From: Gnetum montanum
Taxonomy: Eukaryota > Streptophyta > Gnetopsida > Gnetales > Gnetaceae
Length of the DNA: 63,378 bases
NCBI GenBank assembly: GCA_015680685.1
Contig: MNCI01037843.1
Span: 2,693-66,070 of the forward strand
Direction: 5' to 3'
In this document: one piece after another, positions 35,579 to 46,183 of the stretch
How the letters are laid out: the number at the start of each line of letters is the position of its first letter
How positions within the stretch are numbered: position 1 is the stretch's first letter
Position numbers and translations under genes: made by a program
Notes under the pieces: model-generated
What the model saw: only the letters and a program-made list of their open reading frames with translations
The model's database searches: none
Told to the model about the DNA's origin: nothing

Positions 35579-36626
35579 TTAGAATGGAGGATACCGCCCA
35601 TAACTAAATGGTTGAGCATGGCTAGAATTAATAAATGGAAGGTGGGGATCCTTGCATGTTGAAAATATTGGGGCCTAGTCATACTTACCCCATTGGGGTT
35701 CACACACTTGATTAGAGTTGACATAGTTGGGCAAGTTATAAGATGTGGTTAATTTATAAGGAGTTGACCCACTATGGTACTTGTGATCGTAAGATGGTAT
35801 GCAAGGATCAACATGTCTCCCCATGTGGCAATATTCATTGGTCTCCATGGTTGTTGGAGTATTAAGTGGTGGCCTTGATAAGGTAACATGAGGCGTTGGG
35901 TTTGAAGAGGAAGATGCACCACAGTGTTGGGTTTGTGATGAGTTGGCGAATGCAGTGGTTTCTGAACTATGGTGTCCCTTTCGACGATCATGTTTAAAGA
36001 AGGGATGCCTGCGATGTTGTGAAGGACCTCCACTACTGTTGATAGTAGTAGCACAAGTAACATTTGCAGGTTGATGCTGTGGTGCAAAATCTTTTAGCAT
36101 AGCTAGCGGTGATGTAGAAGGGGGTGAAGTATGATAATATTGAGGTTCAGGAGAAGTGTAAGGCACATGAGGTGGTGATCTTGTTGGAGAGGACATGGGT
36201 GGATAGTACTCGGGACAATGATAATGATGAGGTGAGGTAGAGGATGCTGATCTCATTGGAGAAATAGGGTGTTGAACATAATAAGCATTTGGTGCTGGGA
36301 CATACGAAGGGTATGGTCCAGTTGGTGGTGGCCTCCCCCACGACTGATGTTTTTACCACTGTGGTTGGACATAGTATTTTTGTACAAACTCTGGATGTAA
36401 CCTTCCTCTGCAATGCTCATGTAAATGTGACAAGATTGGACATTAACCTTTGGGGTGATCGTACAAAAAAATATTACATTGATACGTATGATTCGCAGTT
36501 GAGTTCTTATCCTTATTCTCTTCAACATTTCGTTTCGATTGTCGCGTGGTGTCATGTCCTATTTCTCTATTTGGCATAGTTCTTCCTCTAATAATGTTGG
36601 CATATTCTCCACATATTTCATGTACC
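35579..36626 (-). pseudogene. gag of element F, C-terminal part
   Basis: Encodes the zinc-knuckle region (CNIFLYDHPKG, second Cys lost) near 36455. A long tail rich in Pro, Tyr, His and Ser follows (HHYHCPEYYPPMSSPTRSPP, then PSQHRRHPFF) and ends at the stop 35579. Cut at 36626 by insertion H and resumed at 40527. Confidence 0.75.
36622..36626 (+). repeat. Target-site duplication of H, left copy (GTACC)
   Basis: GTACC before the insertion. ATACC (one mismatch) is at 40522-40526. The uninterrupted homologue in G (about 42290, reverse orientation) shows the empty site. Confidence 0.7.
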
Positions 36627-36867
36627 TGTTGGCACATTTGGCCATTTCATGGAACAGTAGGACTATCTTATCCAAAATTGGAACATCGTATGTTTGAAAA
36701 TTTAGAAGTAAACATGTAGCTTTAAGGTTATGGGTTGATGGGTGTTTTGGAGAAGTTATTCACTGCGAAATAAAATGATGTTGAGACCTACTTGGGATAC
36801 AAAATTAAAATGCGAGATTATTCCTTTATCGGAGAGTGGAAGATAGTACAATAGCAAACAAGGAATT

Positions 36868-37655
36868 ATATTATTTACCCTGATGAAAGCATTGATCATA
36901 CTTTAGATTGAAGGCAGACTTATGAAGGCAGGCCTTCTTATTGGTCAAGTAAAAGATTAGTTGATACAAAGGCTCCTGAGACATTGAGATACAGGATGCA
37001 CACAGACTTGTCGGTCATACATGAAGTTCAAATACGGCCCTTTAAAGCTTATTTTCACAGGGGATCTCTAATATATTCAGCCATGATAATTCGTTTTCGC
37101 TTTGGGCATTGGGCTTCATCATTTCAAAAAGAAGAGGAGACTCTAGCCAATACAACTGAAAAAGAAGGGAAGACTCTAGTTGATGCAATTGATAAATCAT
37201 CATCGGAAGAATACATTTGGAGTTATGTGTCACCAGAATATGCCATGCTTTAGGAGGACAAGTTGCAGGCTTTCACACTTCCTCACCCGGTATTATGCAT
37301 TGGAAACATACTGCAAATTGAACTCATGGGAAGGGTTCAAGTTCAGGAATTTGACAGACTATATTATATCTGCATATGCCATGTGTATGTTGTTGGGAGA
37401 CCCATTTCAACCTTGGACTTTGCTTTTACTGAGCATTCAAGAAAGTATGCCTTAACAAATTCTAAAGAGAAACATCCTCTTACGGATTTTGAGAATGCAT
37501 CTTTCGTTGACATGGATGAAGATGCAGATAATGCTATCAAATAGGACACCCAAATCAGAGCTAGGAGGATTCATAGAATGCTACGTCATATAACAATGGT
37601 AGATTTAAATGGTGATTATGAGTTGGAATCCGACAATGAAGATTTTCTCCTTTAA
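36868..37655 (+). pseudogene. F-box protein fragment (At4g00755-like), no start
   Basis: One plus-strand frame over about 790 bp with only three in-frame stops (near 36906, 37251, 37542). Motifs: PSYWSSK, YRMHTDLSVIHEVQIRPFKA, IRFRFGHW, then YIWSYVSPEYAML, LPHPVLCIGNILQIELMGRV and YYICICHVYVVGRP. This matches, from memory, the C-terminal region of plant F-box proteins of the At4g00755 type. The F-box itself is absent. In the intact family these are substrate receptors of SCF ubiquitin ligases. It is captured or processed cargo of H, not a working gene. The family assignment needs a protein search. Confidence 0.6.
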
Positions 37656-38293
37656 GTTCATACGAGATTCATTTAGCCATGGTTATGTGAAGGTGAAGAA
37701 TTCCACACATGGTGCATAGAAACCATTGTTTAATGCAGCATGGATACACCAACCACTGAAGGCACAGGACACTCCGCTACGTCTACGGCAGGCAGTCTAG
37801 GCCAGGCCTTCACAGCTACAGATCAAAATCAAAAAACTTTGTTACGCTGCTGTTGCACTCTCTCTTCCTTTTTTTTTGCAAGGATTGCAAAAAAAAAAAA
37901 AGGCACAGCACCAAACTGAGGCATTTGTGGAAGATCTGGTTGAAGGAAGAAGTACAAAACAGTGGCAACAACAGCCACGAGATCGTGAGTAGAGATGCAG
38001 AGGTCATGATCGTTACAGCAACATGGGTAACAGTAGGTGCTAGGGCTGTACATGAAAGTGAGGAGGAGAACTCATAAATTCGAAGCCCACTGCAGCCAAC
38101 CTTCAGTGTTGATCCATCCATCGTTTACTTGCCTGGAACGCTTGTGCCAGGCTCACGGCTATTCACGGTTGTTCATCATTGCTCCTGTGCATTTATCTTT
38201 GGCTCTGTGATTCACTATCTGTCTTGCCGTGTGAGTGAGAGAGACAGAGAGAGAGCAAGGGAGAAATATAGTTAGTCTGTAAAAATCTTGAAA
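37656..38293 (+). other. Spacer between F-box and serpin fragments
   Basis: Contains T and A homopolymer runs around 37870 and 37890 flanking GCAAGGATTGCAA, and a GA-rich tract at 38231-38265. The latter looks like a leader just before the serpin ATG. No further gene. Confidence 0.4.
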
Positions 38294-38757
38294 ATGGATG
38301 TGAATGCAATGATCGGCAGGCTTGCTGAGTTTGCGGTAGAATTTGCAAAGCAGGTGTCTAAGTTAAAGAGAGATGGAAACACAGTGTTTTCTCCATTGAG
38401 CATAGCCGTGGCCATGGGCTTGGCTACCGCAGGGGCCAAAGCGCCAACATTTTATTAGATTCTGCAGACATGTTTTAAAATCAAATCGCTTTAGGAGGAA
38501 GATGCCTCTGCCTCCACCTCTAAGCAAGTCCATCAATTCACTTCCAAAATTTGCAATGCTGTGCTCGCAGATGCCAGTCCTTTGGGAGGTCCAGTTTTGA
38601 GCTACCGAAGACGATGAACAGGAAAAGGTCTACCAATAGCCACAGCTGCAAGATAGGCCGTTTCTGAGCTGAGCATGGACATGGACATGGATGTTGATGT
38701 TGCTAACGTTTCAGGCGCTTCTCCTTCCACCAATGAGAGAGTCACCAATCATTCTTA
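38294..38757 (+). pseudogene. Serpin fragment (N-terminal part)
   Basis: Start Met at 38294. The stretch reads AEFAVEFAKQVS, GNTVFSPLSIAVAMGLATAG, then AVLADASPLGGPVLSY. This is the hallmark N-terminal region of plant serpins (helix A, then NVVFSPLSI, then LADxSPxGGP). It has stops at about 38456 and 38492 and loses similarity after 38600. The reactive-centre loop is absent, so no inhibitor can be made. Intact plant serpins are about 390 residues and trap serine or cysteine proteases. It includes what looks like a native leader upstream, which suggests genomic or mRNA capture of the 5' end of a host gene. Confidence 0.8.
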
Positions 38758-39098
38758 ATTTATCGTTGGTCACATGAGGCCTTAATCAAATTTAATTTGA
38801 TTTTTGTTTTACTTTATTTAAGAAAAAGGCAAAGGGTATATTATTATTATTTCAAAAGGAAAGAGAAGTTATAGGGCAGTTGTTCAATGTTATATGTGTA
38901 TGGAACAAGTGTCCTTTGCAATTTTTAAATATCATGGTGGTGATAACTTCCATTGGTGGTTACTACTAAATTTTAATTTCCCATGGTGCTTATAACCACC
39001 AAGTAGGCCACTTGGCAATTAAAAAGGACACTTGTCAACTATAGCCTTTTTTTTTCTCTCTATGGTGGTTACAACTACCCAAGATTTTTTGTAACTTA
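38758..39098 (+). other. U3-like region of H
   Basis: AT-rich, with repeated GGTGGTTA/TAACCACC phrases in both orientations (38935-39075) and AAGTGTCCTTT with its near inverse AAAAGGACACTTG (38907 and 39023). Confidence 0.4.
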
Positions 39099-39170
39099 CC
39101 TAACTTGTTGGGCAAGTAACCTCCTAACTTGTTGGGCAAGTAATCTCCTAATTGGTTGGCCAAGTTACTT
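39099..39170 (+). repeat. Three 24 bp tandem repeats upstream of TATA in H
   Basis: Units at 39099-39122, 39123-39146 and 39147-39170. The first two differ at one base and the third is more diverged. Common core CTTGTTGGGCAAGTAA. Confidence 0.85.
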
Positions 39171-39178
39171 GGGAGAGA

Positions 39179-39218
39179 AGTTAGGTAAGATATTTTTGAA
39201 TATGTAACTTACCTAACT
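39179..39218 (+). repeat. Perfect 11 bp inverted repeat in H
   Basis: AGTTAGGTAAG (39179-39189) and CTTACCTAACT (39208-39218) with an 18 bp spacer, just upstream of the TATA box. Confidence 0.85.
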
Positions 39219-39230
39219 ACCTTTGAACCC

Positions 39231-39238
39231 TATAAAAA
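39231..39238 (+). promoter_or_regulatory. TATA box of H
   Basis: TATAAAAA after the repeats. AATAAA follows at about 39427, a typical LTR U3-R spacing. Confidence 0.6.
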
Positions 39239-39239
39239 G

Positions 39240-40521
39240 GCTTTAGGGGTCAAGGGGGAGGGGGCTCATATCATCATCCACTTATCATCATCAATTGGGG
39301 TCTCATACATCACACTTTTGAGAAGACATTGGGATCACACTTGGGCTCTCACTTGGAGACACACTTGGGGTCTTGAGAAGAGCATTGTAAAGAAGAAATT
39401 GTGAACGCTTGCTTGATGGCTTGCTAAATAAAGGATTTCAGCCTCTTTGTCATAGTCCTGTGAGTTATGTTTTATTTTTATTTTGTTTAAATTGTTTAGC
39501 TAGTGGTTTAGATAGTATCATCCTTGGCAAGTAATTTTGGGATTTTTAGATTGCTCTTACTATTCTTGTTGCCCGATAGAAATTTCTATTAGAATTTAGC
39601 CATATAAGTGCTTGTGTTTAAAAGCCTTAAGAGCATTTTAGTAGTAAATTTCGTCATTGTGCAACGTATAGGAACTGCTATTGGGATTGTTGTAAGAGAG
39701 CCTCTGCTTGTAGTCATGCCGTTGAATAATTCAATAGTCAAGAGGGTTCAGAAAATCTTTGGTATTTTGATGGGACCAGAATAGCTTCTTTTTATCTTTA
39801 AAGTGAATTTCTGTGGTATTTCAATCAGAAATTATCCAGTCTTTCGAAGGTTCTGTTGAATGCAATCGTTGACATCTATTATCTAGCCAAAATGGAGTCT
39901 CGTACGTGGTAGTTTACGCAGTAATTTTTGGTAGCATAGTAGAATTTTCTTGAAGAAATTGTTTATTTGAGCCTTGGAAGTTTGAACAATTCATAGATAT
40001 TGAATTTGGAATAGCTTTATTGTGAAGTGTTTACTCATGTCATTTTACCTTGTTTAAATATTTGAGGTCCATACAAATCTGCTTTCTTTTCTTTTTTGTC
40101 TATTTCCATCGAATCTTGCTCTATTTCTAGTTTTCTTGTGAAACTATCTCTTTCTCTGGGGAAAACTAGGAGTAGATTTGCGAAGTTGTGCTCAAATATT
40201 TTTACAAAATTTTATTTGTTACAAGTAGGTATTATAAGGACCGCATAGACTAGGCAGTTGAACAAAATAGGAAACTTTCAACAACTCACGGTATTTGGCA
40301 AAGTTGGCTGAATCTCTTTAAAGTAAGTCATTTGTAGTGTACACACAATGCAATCATTACATTTCACACAACCGCACGCTGCAACAGCACACACACATAC
40401 TCACATTAACTATTGAGTTTATTTGGAGGTATCTGGGCCTTGGTGTTGCCAGAGACTAGCAGGCACCTAAATCCTGTTTAAGGACACTCATTGGCGGTCG
40501 TGTCCCAAATGGTCGCCAACA
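39240..40521 (+). other. R-U5-like part of H
   Basis: No ORF of note. It includes an (AC)n-rich stretch near 40340-40400 and ends with the inverted terminus GCCAACA. Confidence 0.4.
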
Positions 40522-40526
40522 ATACC
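40522..40526 (+). repeat. Target-site duplication of H, right copy (ATACC)
   Basis: One mismatch to GTACC at 36622-36626. Confidence 0.7.
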
Positions 40527-40749
40527 CAGTCCATTATCTTATTGATCTTTGCCTCAATTTCATCTAGTGATTGTAGGATTGGCAAAGATGATTCCACCTC
40601 CTTGAAGTGAGTTGATTTCTCCTTTTCATGATCATGGACCCTTGTTAAGTTAAGATTTTGGTTCCGTTGAGAACTTTCAACATTCTCTCATTTGGCTATT
40701 TCTCCTTCTTCTTTTGGTATCCACTTAATAAGCTCTTGGAGTTGATGGG
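40527..40749 (-). pseudogene. gag of element F, middle piece
   Basis: Aligns with G (42101-42290) and K (62740-62960) across the end of the capsid and the segment before the knuckle. It lies between insertions H and G. ATGGG at 40745-40749 is the left duplication of G. Confidence 0.75.
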
Positions 40750-41203
40750 TGATGAAGTGTGATTAAGTCAATGCGTCGACACAACCTTGCTACGTCGACA
40801 GGGCCCCGTTTACGTAGCCACCTATCTTGGGCTATAAATAAGAGGGCCCTCCGCCTCATTTGGGATCCTTTCGGTAGTGTAGCGAAGCCCTTGCATTTTG
40901 TTTCCGTAGAAGTTAGAATATTTTCCCAGTGCATGCCTGTAGCGTGATGCTTGTAATTGTACGAAACCTTTATTTGAGTGTGACGTACTTGGACACGCAC
41001 ATGATCAGCAATAAAGATCGAGATTACTTCATCATTGCAACATTCACTTAGTTTAATTGTTTAATTTAATTATTAATTTTTTTTTGTTATTTATTGCTTT
41101 CTTAGTTAATATTTATTTATCATCATTTACTTTTCTTGTTGTTAAATGCAGAATGAGTACGACTTAATCACGAGCATTTAAGTGTGACTACTTGGTAACC
41201 CAG
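40750..41203 (+). repeat. 5' LTR of G (right part in the N gap)
   Basis: TGATGAAGTG start, TATAAATA at 40833-40840. Near-identical to 45344-45800 apart from a U3 difference. Confidence 0.9.
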
Positions 41204-42100
41204 NNNNNNNNNNNNNNNNNNNNNNNNNNNNNNNNNNNNNNNNNNNNNNNNNNNNNNNNNNNNNNNNNNNNNNNNNNNNNNNNNNNNNNNNNNNNNNNNN
41301 NNNNNNNNNNNNNNNNNNNNNNNNNNNNNNNNNNNNNNNNNNNNNNNNNNNNNNNNNNNNNNNNNNNNNNNNNNNNNNNNNNNNNNNNNNNNNNNNNNNN
41401 NNNNNNNNNNNNNNNNNNNNNNNNNNNNNNNNNNNNNNNNNNNNNNNNNNNNNNNNNNNNNNNNNNNNNNNNNNNNNNNNNNNNNNNNNNNNNNNNNNNN
41501 NNNNNNNNNNNNNNNNNNNNNNNNNNNNNNNNNNNNNNNNNNNNNNNNNNNNNNNNNNNNNNNNNNNNNNNNNNNNNNNNNNNNNNNNNNNNNNNNNNNN
41601 NNNNNNNNNNNNNNNNNNNNNNNNNNNNNNNNNNNNNNNNNNNNNNNNNNNNNNNNNNNNNNNNNNNNNNNNNNNNNNNNNNNNNNNNNNNNNNNNNNNN
41701 NNNNNNNNNNNNNNNNNNNNNNNNNNNNNNNNNNNNNNNNNNNNNNNNNNNNNNNNNNNNNNNNNNNNNNNNNNNNNNNNNNNNNNNNNNNNNNNNNNNN
41801 NNNNNNNNNNNNNNNNNNNNNNNNNNNNNNNNNNNNNNNNNNNNNNNNNNNNNNNNNNNNNNNNNNNNNNNNNNNNNNNNNNNNNNNNNNNNNNNNNNNN
41901 NNNNNNNNNNNNNNNNNNNNNNNNNNNNNNNNNNNNNNNNNNNNNNNNNNNNNNNNNNNNNNNNNNNNNNNNNNNNNNNNNNNNNNNNNNNNNNNNNNNN
42001 NNNNNNNNNNNNNNNNNNNNNNNNNNNNNNNNNNNNNNNNNNNNNNNNNNNNNNNNNNNNNNNNNNNNNNNNNNNNNNNNNNNNNNNNNNNNNNNNNNNN
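41204..42100. other. Assembly gap (897 N)
   Basis: Hides the end of the 5' LTR, the PBS and the gag start of G. Confidence 1.
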
Positions 42101-43337
42101 AAAAGAAGAAGGAGAAATAACTAAATGGGAGAATGTTGAAGGTTCTCAACAGGACCAAAATCTCAACTTAACAAGGGTCCATGACCATGAAGAGGAGAAA
42201 TCAACTCACTTCAAGAAGGTGGAATCATCTTTGCCAATCCTGCAATCACTAGATGAAATTAAGGCAAAGATCAATAAGATGACATACTGGGTACATGAAA
42301 GATGTGGAGAATATGCCAACATTATTTGAGGAAAAGCTATGCCAAATCGAGAAACAAGATAGGACACCACGCGACAATCGAAACAAAGGGTAGAAGATAA
42401 TAAGAATAAGAACTCAACTGCCAATTTTATGTATCAATGTAATATTTGCTTGTACGATCACCCCAAAGGTCAATGTCCAATCTTGTCACATTTACATGAG
42501 CATTGGGGAGGAAGGTTACATCTAGAGTTCGTACAAAAATATTGTGTCCAACCATAGTGGCAAAAACTTCAGTCGTGGGGGAGGCCACTGCCAATTGGAC
42601 CATACCCTTTGTATGTCATAGCACCAAATGCTTATTATGTTCAACACCCTATTTCTCCAATGGGTTCAACATCCTCTACCTCACCTCATCGTTATCATTC
42701 TTCCACGTACTATCCACCCATGTCCTCTCCAACAAGATCACCACCTCATGTACCTTACACTTCTCCTCAACCTCAATATTCTCGTACTTCATCCCCTTCT
42801 ACATCACCGCCAACTATGCCAGAAGATTTTGCACCACAGCACCAACCTACAAATGTTACTTATGCTGCTACTATCAATAGTAGTGGAGGTCCTTCACAAC
42901 ATCGAAGGTGTCCCTTCTTTAGATGTGACCGTTGAAATGGACACCACAGTTCAGAAACCACTGCATCTGCCAACTCAGCACAAATCCAACACTGTGGTGC
43001 ACCTTTCTCTTCGAACCCAACTCCTCATGTTACTCTATCTGGGCCACCAATAAACACTCCAACCACCATGGGGCCCAATGAATATTGCCACATGGGGAGA
43101 CATGTTGATCATTGCATACAATCTTACGGTCACAAGTACCATAGTGGGTCAACTCCTTATAAATTAACCACATCTTATAACTTGCCCCACTATGTCAACT
43201 CTAATCAAGTGTGTGAACCCCAATGGGGTAAGTATGACTAGGTCCCAATATTTTCAGCATGCAAGGATCCCCATCTTCCATTTATTAATTCTAGCCATGC
43301 TCAACCATTTAATTATGGGGGGTATCCTCCATTCTAA
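42101..43337 (+). pseudogene. gag of element G, C-terminal part
   Basis: The frame starts in the gap. It contains KEEGEITKWENVEG, then KINKMTYWVHERCGEYANII, the zinc knuckle CNICLYDHPKGQC (CX2CX3HX4C) near 42450, and a Pro/Tyr/Ser/His-rich tail (HRYHSSTYYPPMSSPTRSPP). It ends at TAA 43335-43337. Only a few stops, so this is one of the better-preserved gag tails. The frame closes after gag with no protease beyond it, confirming the gag-only type. Confidence 0.8.
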
Positions 43338-44733
43338 CAACACAGAATTAATAAATGTTTTCTGTTTCTTAATTTTTCAACTTTTTGTTTTCCAGTTTTT
43401 CACCTTTTAATTTATTGGTTTTATGTTTTTGTATTTTTATCTTTTTATGAGTAATCTCATCCACAAATAAAACACTCACGTGACTCGTTGGTTGAGGTGT
43501 GTTCTATGTTATCGAGTCTCGACGATAAATTATTTGGACAGTGAGCCCATTACACCCACTCATCCATTCTGCAAATAAGAGGTTCTGTTCAAGGGTACAG
43601 TGATATTCTTGACATTTCTTGAAACTTAAAATTAATTTTGTGTTCATTGTGCCCAGAGTGAAGAAGGATGGACTAAGAGGAAATGATTAGGGTATGACAT
43701 CAAGGGGACTTGCAGATTCTCTTTGGTGACATCTGTGGGAGTTATCATGTAATGTGGTTGTACTAAGATCCTTGTAGATCTAATGAAAAATGGGAGTAAG
43801 AGTAATCAAAAGGGTACTCAAAAATCAAATACAGTTCTAGGGGGTCCCACTGGAAAGACATGCACCCATGCCTGAAGGTTGGCGATTTCTTTGGACTCAG
43901 TGAAGTGAAAAAAAGAAAGAAAGAAAGAGAAAAAGCAAAAGAAAAAGGAAGTGCCACAAAACAAAAATAACTCCTCCCTTGAACAAAACGCCAAGTGATC
44001 ATACGTCTTGTTGTTATGGTACTCTCGTAGTTGTTCATCATGGGATGAAACAATGCAATGTCACTGATTAGAGGAATGGACTTGGTCCTGATCTTGGAAC
44101 AACGGGTTAATGACACGTTAATCATGTGTTACACGCAGGATTCATTGTGCCCTAAGTCAGCACCTCACGTCCCAATCTCTACAATCCTTTCTCTGATTCG
44201 TTCCATCTCGCTATTCATGTATTTGTGACTCGTGTCTTGTATAGCATTGAATTTCTACCTCATCATTAGTGGTATTAACATGTGTGTGTTTTGTTGCATT
44301 GGTATAGATTACATTTAACCCTTCTAATGCCTACGGACATCTTAAGGTGTGGTTACACAAGGGCATATAGGTTGGAACCTGCTTTGGGGAGGACCCACTT
44401 GTGTAAATTTTGTAATTTGTACTTGTTGCACACCACAACATCATCTTATACCCTCTGAGTATTTCATTGCCAAATCTATTCTTTCCTTTGTCATCATTTG
44501 ATCAAACGTTCCTCAAAACCAGGTTCGACATTAAAATTTTAGGGCAACTTCCTTGCAAAATTTCTAACTCTAAAATCACACCAAGTATAGGATTCAACAT
44601 TTATTAAAGGAAATGAGTAAGGTATGAAATAATTNAAGGATTCAACATTTATTAAAGGAAATGAGTAAGGTATGAAATAATTTAACTTTTTTTTCAATAA
44701 CCTTACTAACAATTGATCTTTGTGTGATTATAG
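43338..44733 (+). other. Spacer of G between gag and third gene
   Basis: T-rich then mixed non-coding sequence with TCCCCAAAGCAGG-type phrase (reverse sense near 44380). A single N at 44635 separates two nearly identical 40-45 bp copies (44590-44634 and 44636-44682). Branch-like TTACTAAC is at about 44703 and the acceptor TTATAG at 44728-44733. Confidence 0.6.
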
Positions 44734-45169
44734 ATGGCCCCTAAAAGAAGACAACAAGGAGGATCTTCTCAAGGTGCAACCGAACAACCTGGGGGAGGCA
44801 AAGGCCAGGGACCTCATGCAGAACATGCAGAGCAGAAGGTAATCATTTAGCATCCATCATGAAACTCCTATTACTGCATAATCTATCCAAGAAAAGGGAG
44901 GAGAGGTCGAGGCCCGAGCCTATGAAGACGAACGACAGCTATTTGCTGCATGGCATGTCAAGGCTAATCAAGTGTTCCCACAGTTGCCGTGTCCATGAAA
45001 AGTGTTGAGTCCATCAAACATTGGAACATCAACATGGACTGCTTATAATTCTCAAATAGAAGAGGAGAAACATCAGGTGCTTCTTCAATGGTATCTATCT
45101 CAGAAGCCTGATGCACAAGACAAAGGAAAGGCACCCATTGAGGAGCCACCACTACTGGGAACCCCATGA
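44734..45169 (+). pseudogene. Third-gene remnant in G
   Basis: ATG directly after AG. N-terminus MAPKRRQQGGSSQGATEQ, rich in Gly/Gln. After a stop the frame resumes with AAWHVKANQVFPQLP, and near the end DKGKAPIEEPPLLGTP. The K protein has the same end (VWYVKANQMFPQLP, DKGKAPMEQPPP). So G keeps both ends but lacks the coiled-coil middle of about 700 codons. Confidence 0.65.
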
Positions 45170-45331
45170 GTTCTACAAGTTTTGTCTTTTGTGTCTGTGT
45201 CCAAATTTTGTTTAATTCTCCACTGCAGCATGAATAAATTTCTAGTTAATCAATAATCCCATACCTATCCACTGTGTATTTAATTGAGCTTGTTCCTCAC
45301 TTTCTTTGACTTGAGGACGAGTTTTTACTCA

Positions 45332-45343
45332 GTCGTGGGGGTA
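45332..45343 (+). other. Polypurine tract of G
   Basis: GTCGTGGGGGTA before the 3' LTR. Confidence 0.8.
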
Positions 45344-46183
45344 TGATGAAGTGTCATTAAGTCGATGGATCAACGAGGCCACATATACGTGGCCATGTCG
45401 ACGGGGCCCCGTTTACGCAGCCACCTATCCCGGGCTATAAATAAGAGGGCCCTCCACCTCATTTGGGATCCTTTCAGTAGTGTAGCGAAGTGCTTGCATT
45501 TTGTTTCCGTAGAAGTTAGAATATTTTCCCAGTGCATGCCTATAGCATGATGCTTGTAATTGTACGAAACCTTTATTTGAGTGTGACGTACTTGGACACG
45601 CACATGATCGGCAATAAAGATCAAGATTACTTCATCATTGCAACATTCACTTAGTTTAATTGTTTAATTTAATTATTAATTATTTTTGTTATTTATTGCT
45701 TTCTTAGTTAATATTTATTTATCATCATTTAATTTTCTTGTTGTTAAATGCATAACGAGTACGACTTAATCACGAGCATTTAAGTGTGACTACTTGGTAA
45801 CCCAGTAGCGTACCTAGGATCTATGCTTGGTAATCCTAGTAGTAGTCATGCACGAGGTCCAAGATGTGTACGGATGATTAAGGAACAGATACTCATCACA
45901 CTTAGGCTAGCTTAGACTTCATTTCCTATTGTTCATTAGTTTAATTAATATTATCTTTCATTGTCTCTAGGAGTAGCATTAATTTAGGATCACATCATAC
46001 GCCTCACTCTGGACTAAACCATACGTGACAAAGCAAATACTAGTCCAAGTGGGAAGACAACGAACTGTGATCAACGTGTAACTATCTAGATGCCACAACT
46101 AGCCTGTCCGTGGATTTCGACTGGATCATGCGTGAATGCTCGTATTCGTATGGTTGGGCGTAGGGGTACCTTGCTGCTCATCA
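45344..46183 (+). repeat. 3' LTR of element G
   Basis: 840 bp, TGATGAAG to CTCATCA. TATAAATA is at 45436-45443. U3 has extra ATACGTGG/GTCGACG modules relative to the 5' LTR. Confidence 0.92.

Larger units (their letters stand above)
36627..40521 (+). mobile_element. Insertion H: 3.9 kb TG...CA element carrying host gene fragments
   Basis: Inserted in gag of F. Ends are TGTTGGC...ATTTGG and CCAAATGGTCGCCAACA, giving short imperfect inverted termini, with a 5 bp duplication (GTACC/ATACC). These are features of an LTR-type integrase product. No internal LTR copy, PBS or pol was found. It may therefore be a solo LTR of unusual size, since a TATA box (39231) and AATAAA (39427) sit inside. A gene-carrying non-autonomous element is the alternative. 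Plus-strand cargo: an F-box protein fragment and a serpin fragment. Confidence 0.7.
40750..46183 (+). mobile_element. LTR retrotransposon G, gag plus 3' gene remnant
   Basis: Plus-strand element with perfect ATGGG duplication (40745-40749 / 46184-46188), inserted in gag of F. Order: 5' LTR, N gap (897 bp), gag C-terminal part, spacer, third-gene remnant, PPT, 3' LTR. No pol. Closely related to F, including the same internal deletion of the third gene. Confidence 0.92.

Noticed and set aside
37860-37905. T-run/A-run around GCAAGGATTGCAA as a terminator or hairpin
   Set aside because: Homopolymer simple sequence in a plant nuclear context; no reason to call a regulatory hairpin.
38231-38265. 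GA-rich tract before the serpin ATG as a polypurine tract
   Set aside because: No LTR boundary follows; a 5' leader is the simpler reading.
36627-40521. H as a Pack-MULE or hAT-type DNA transposon
   Set aside because: The duplication is about 5 bp, not 8-9, the inverted ends are short and the termini are TG...CA, which fits LTR-type integration better.
41178-42158. Long ORFs on both strands across 41204-42100
   Set aside because: They consist of N codons in the assembly gap.
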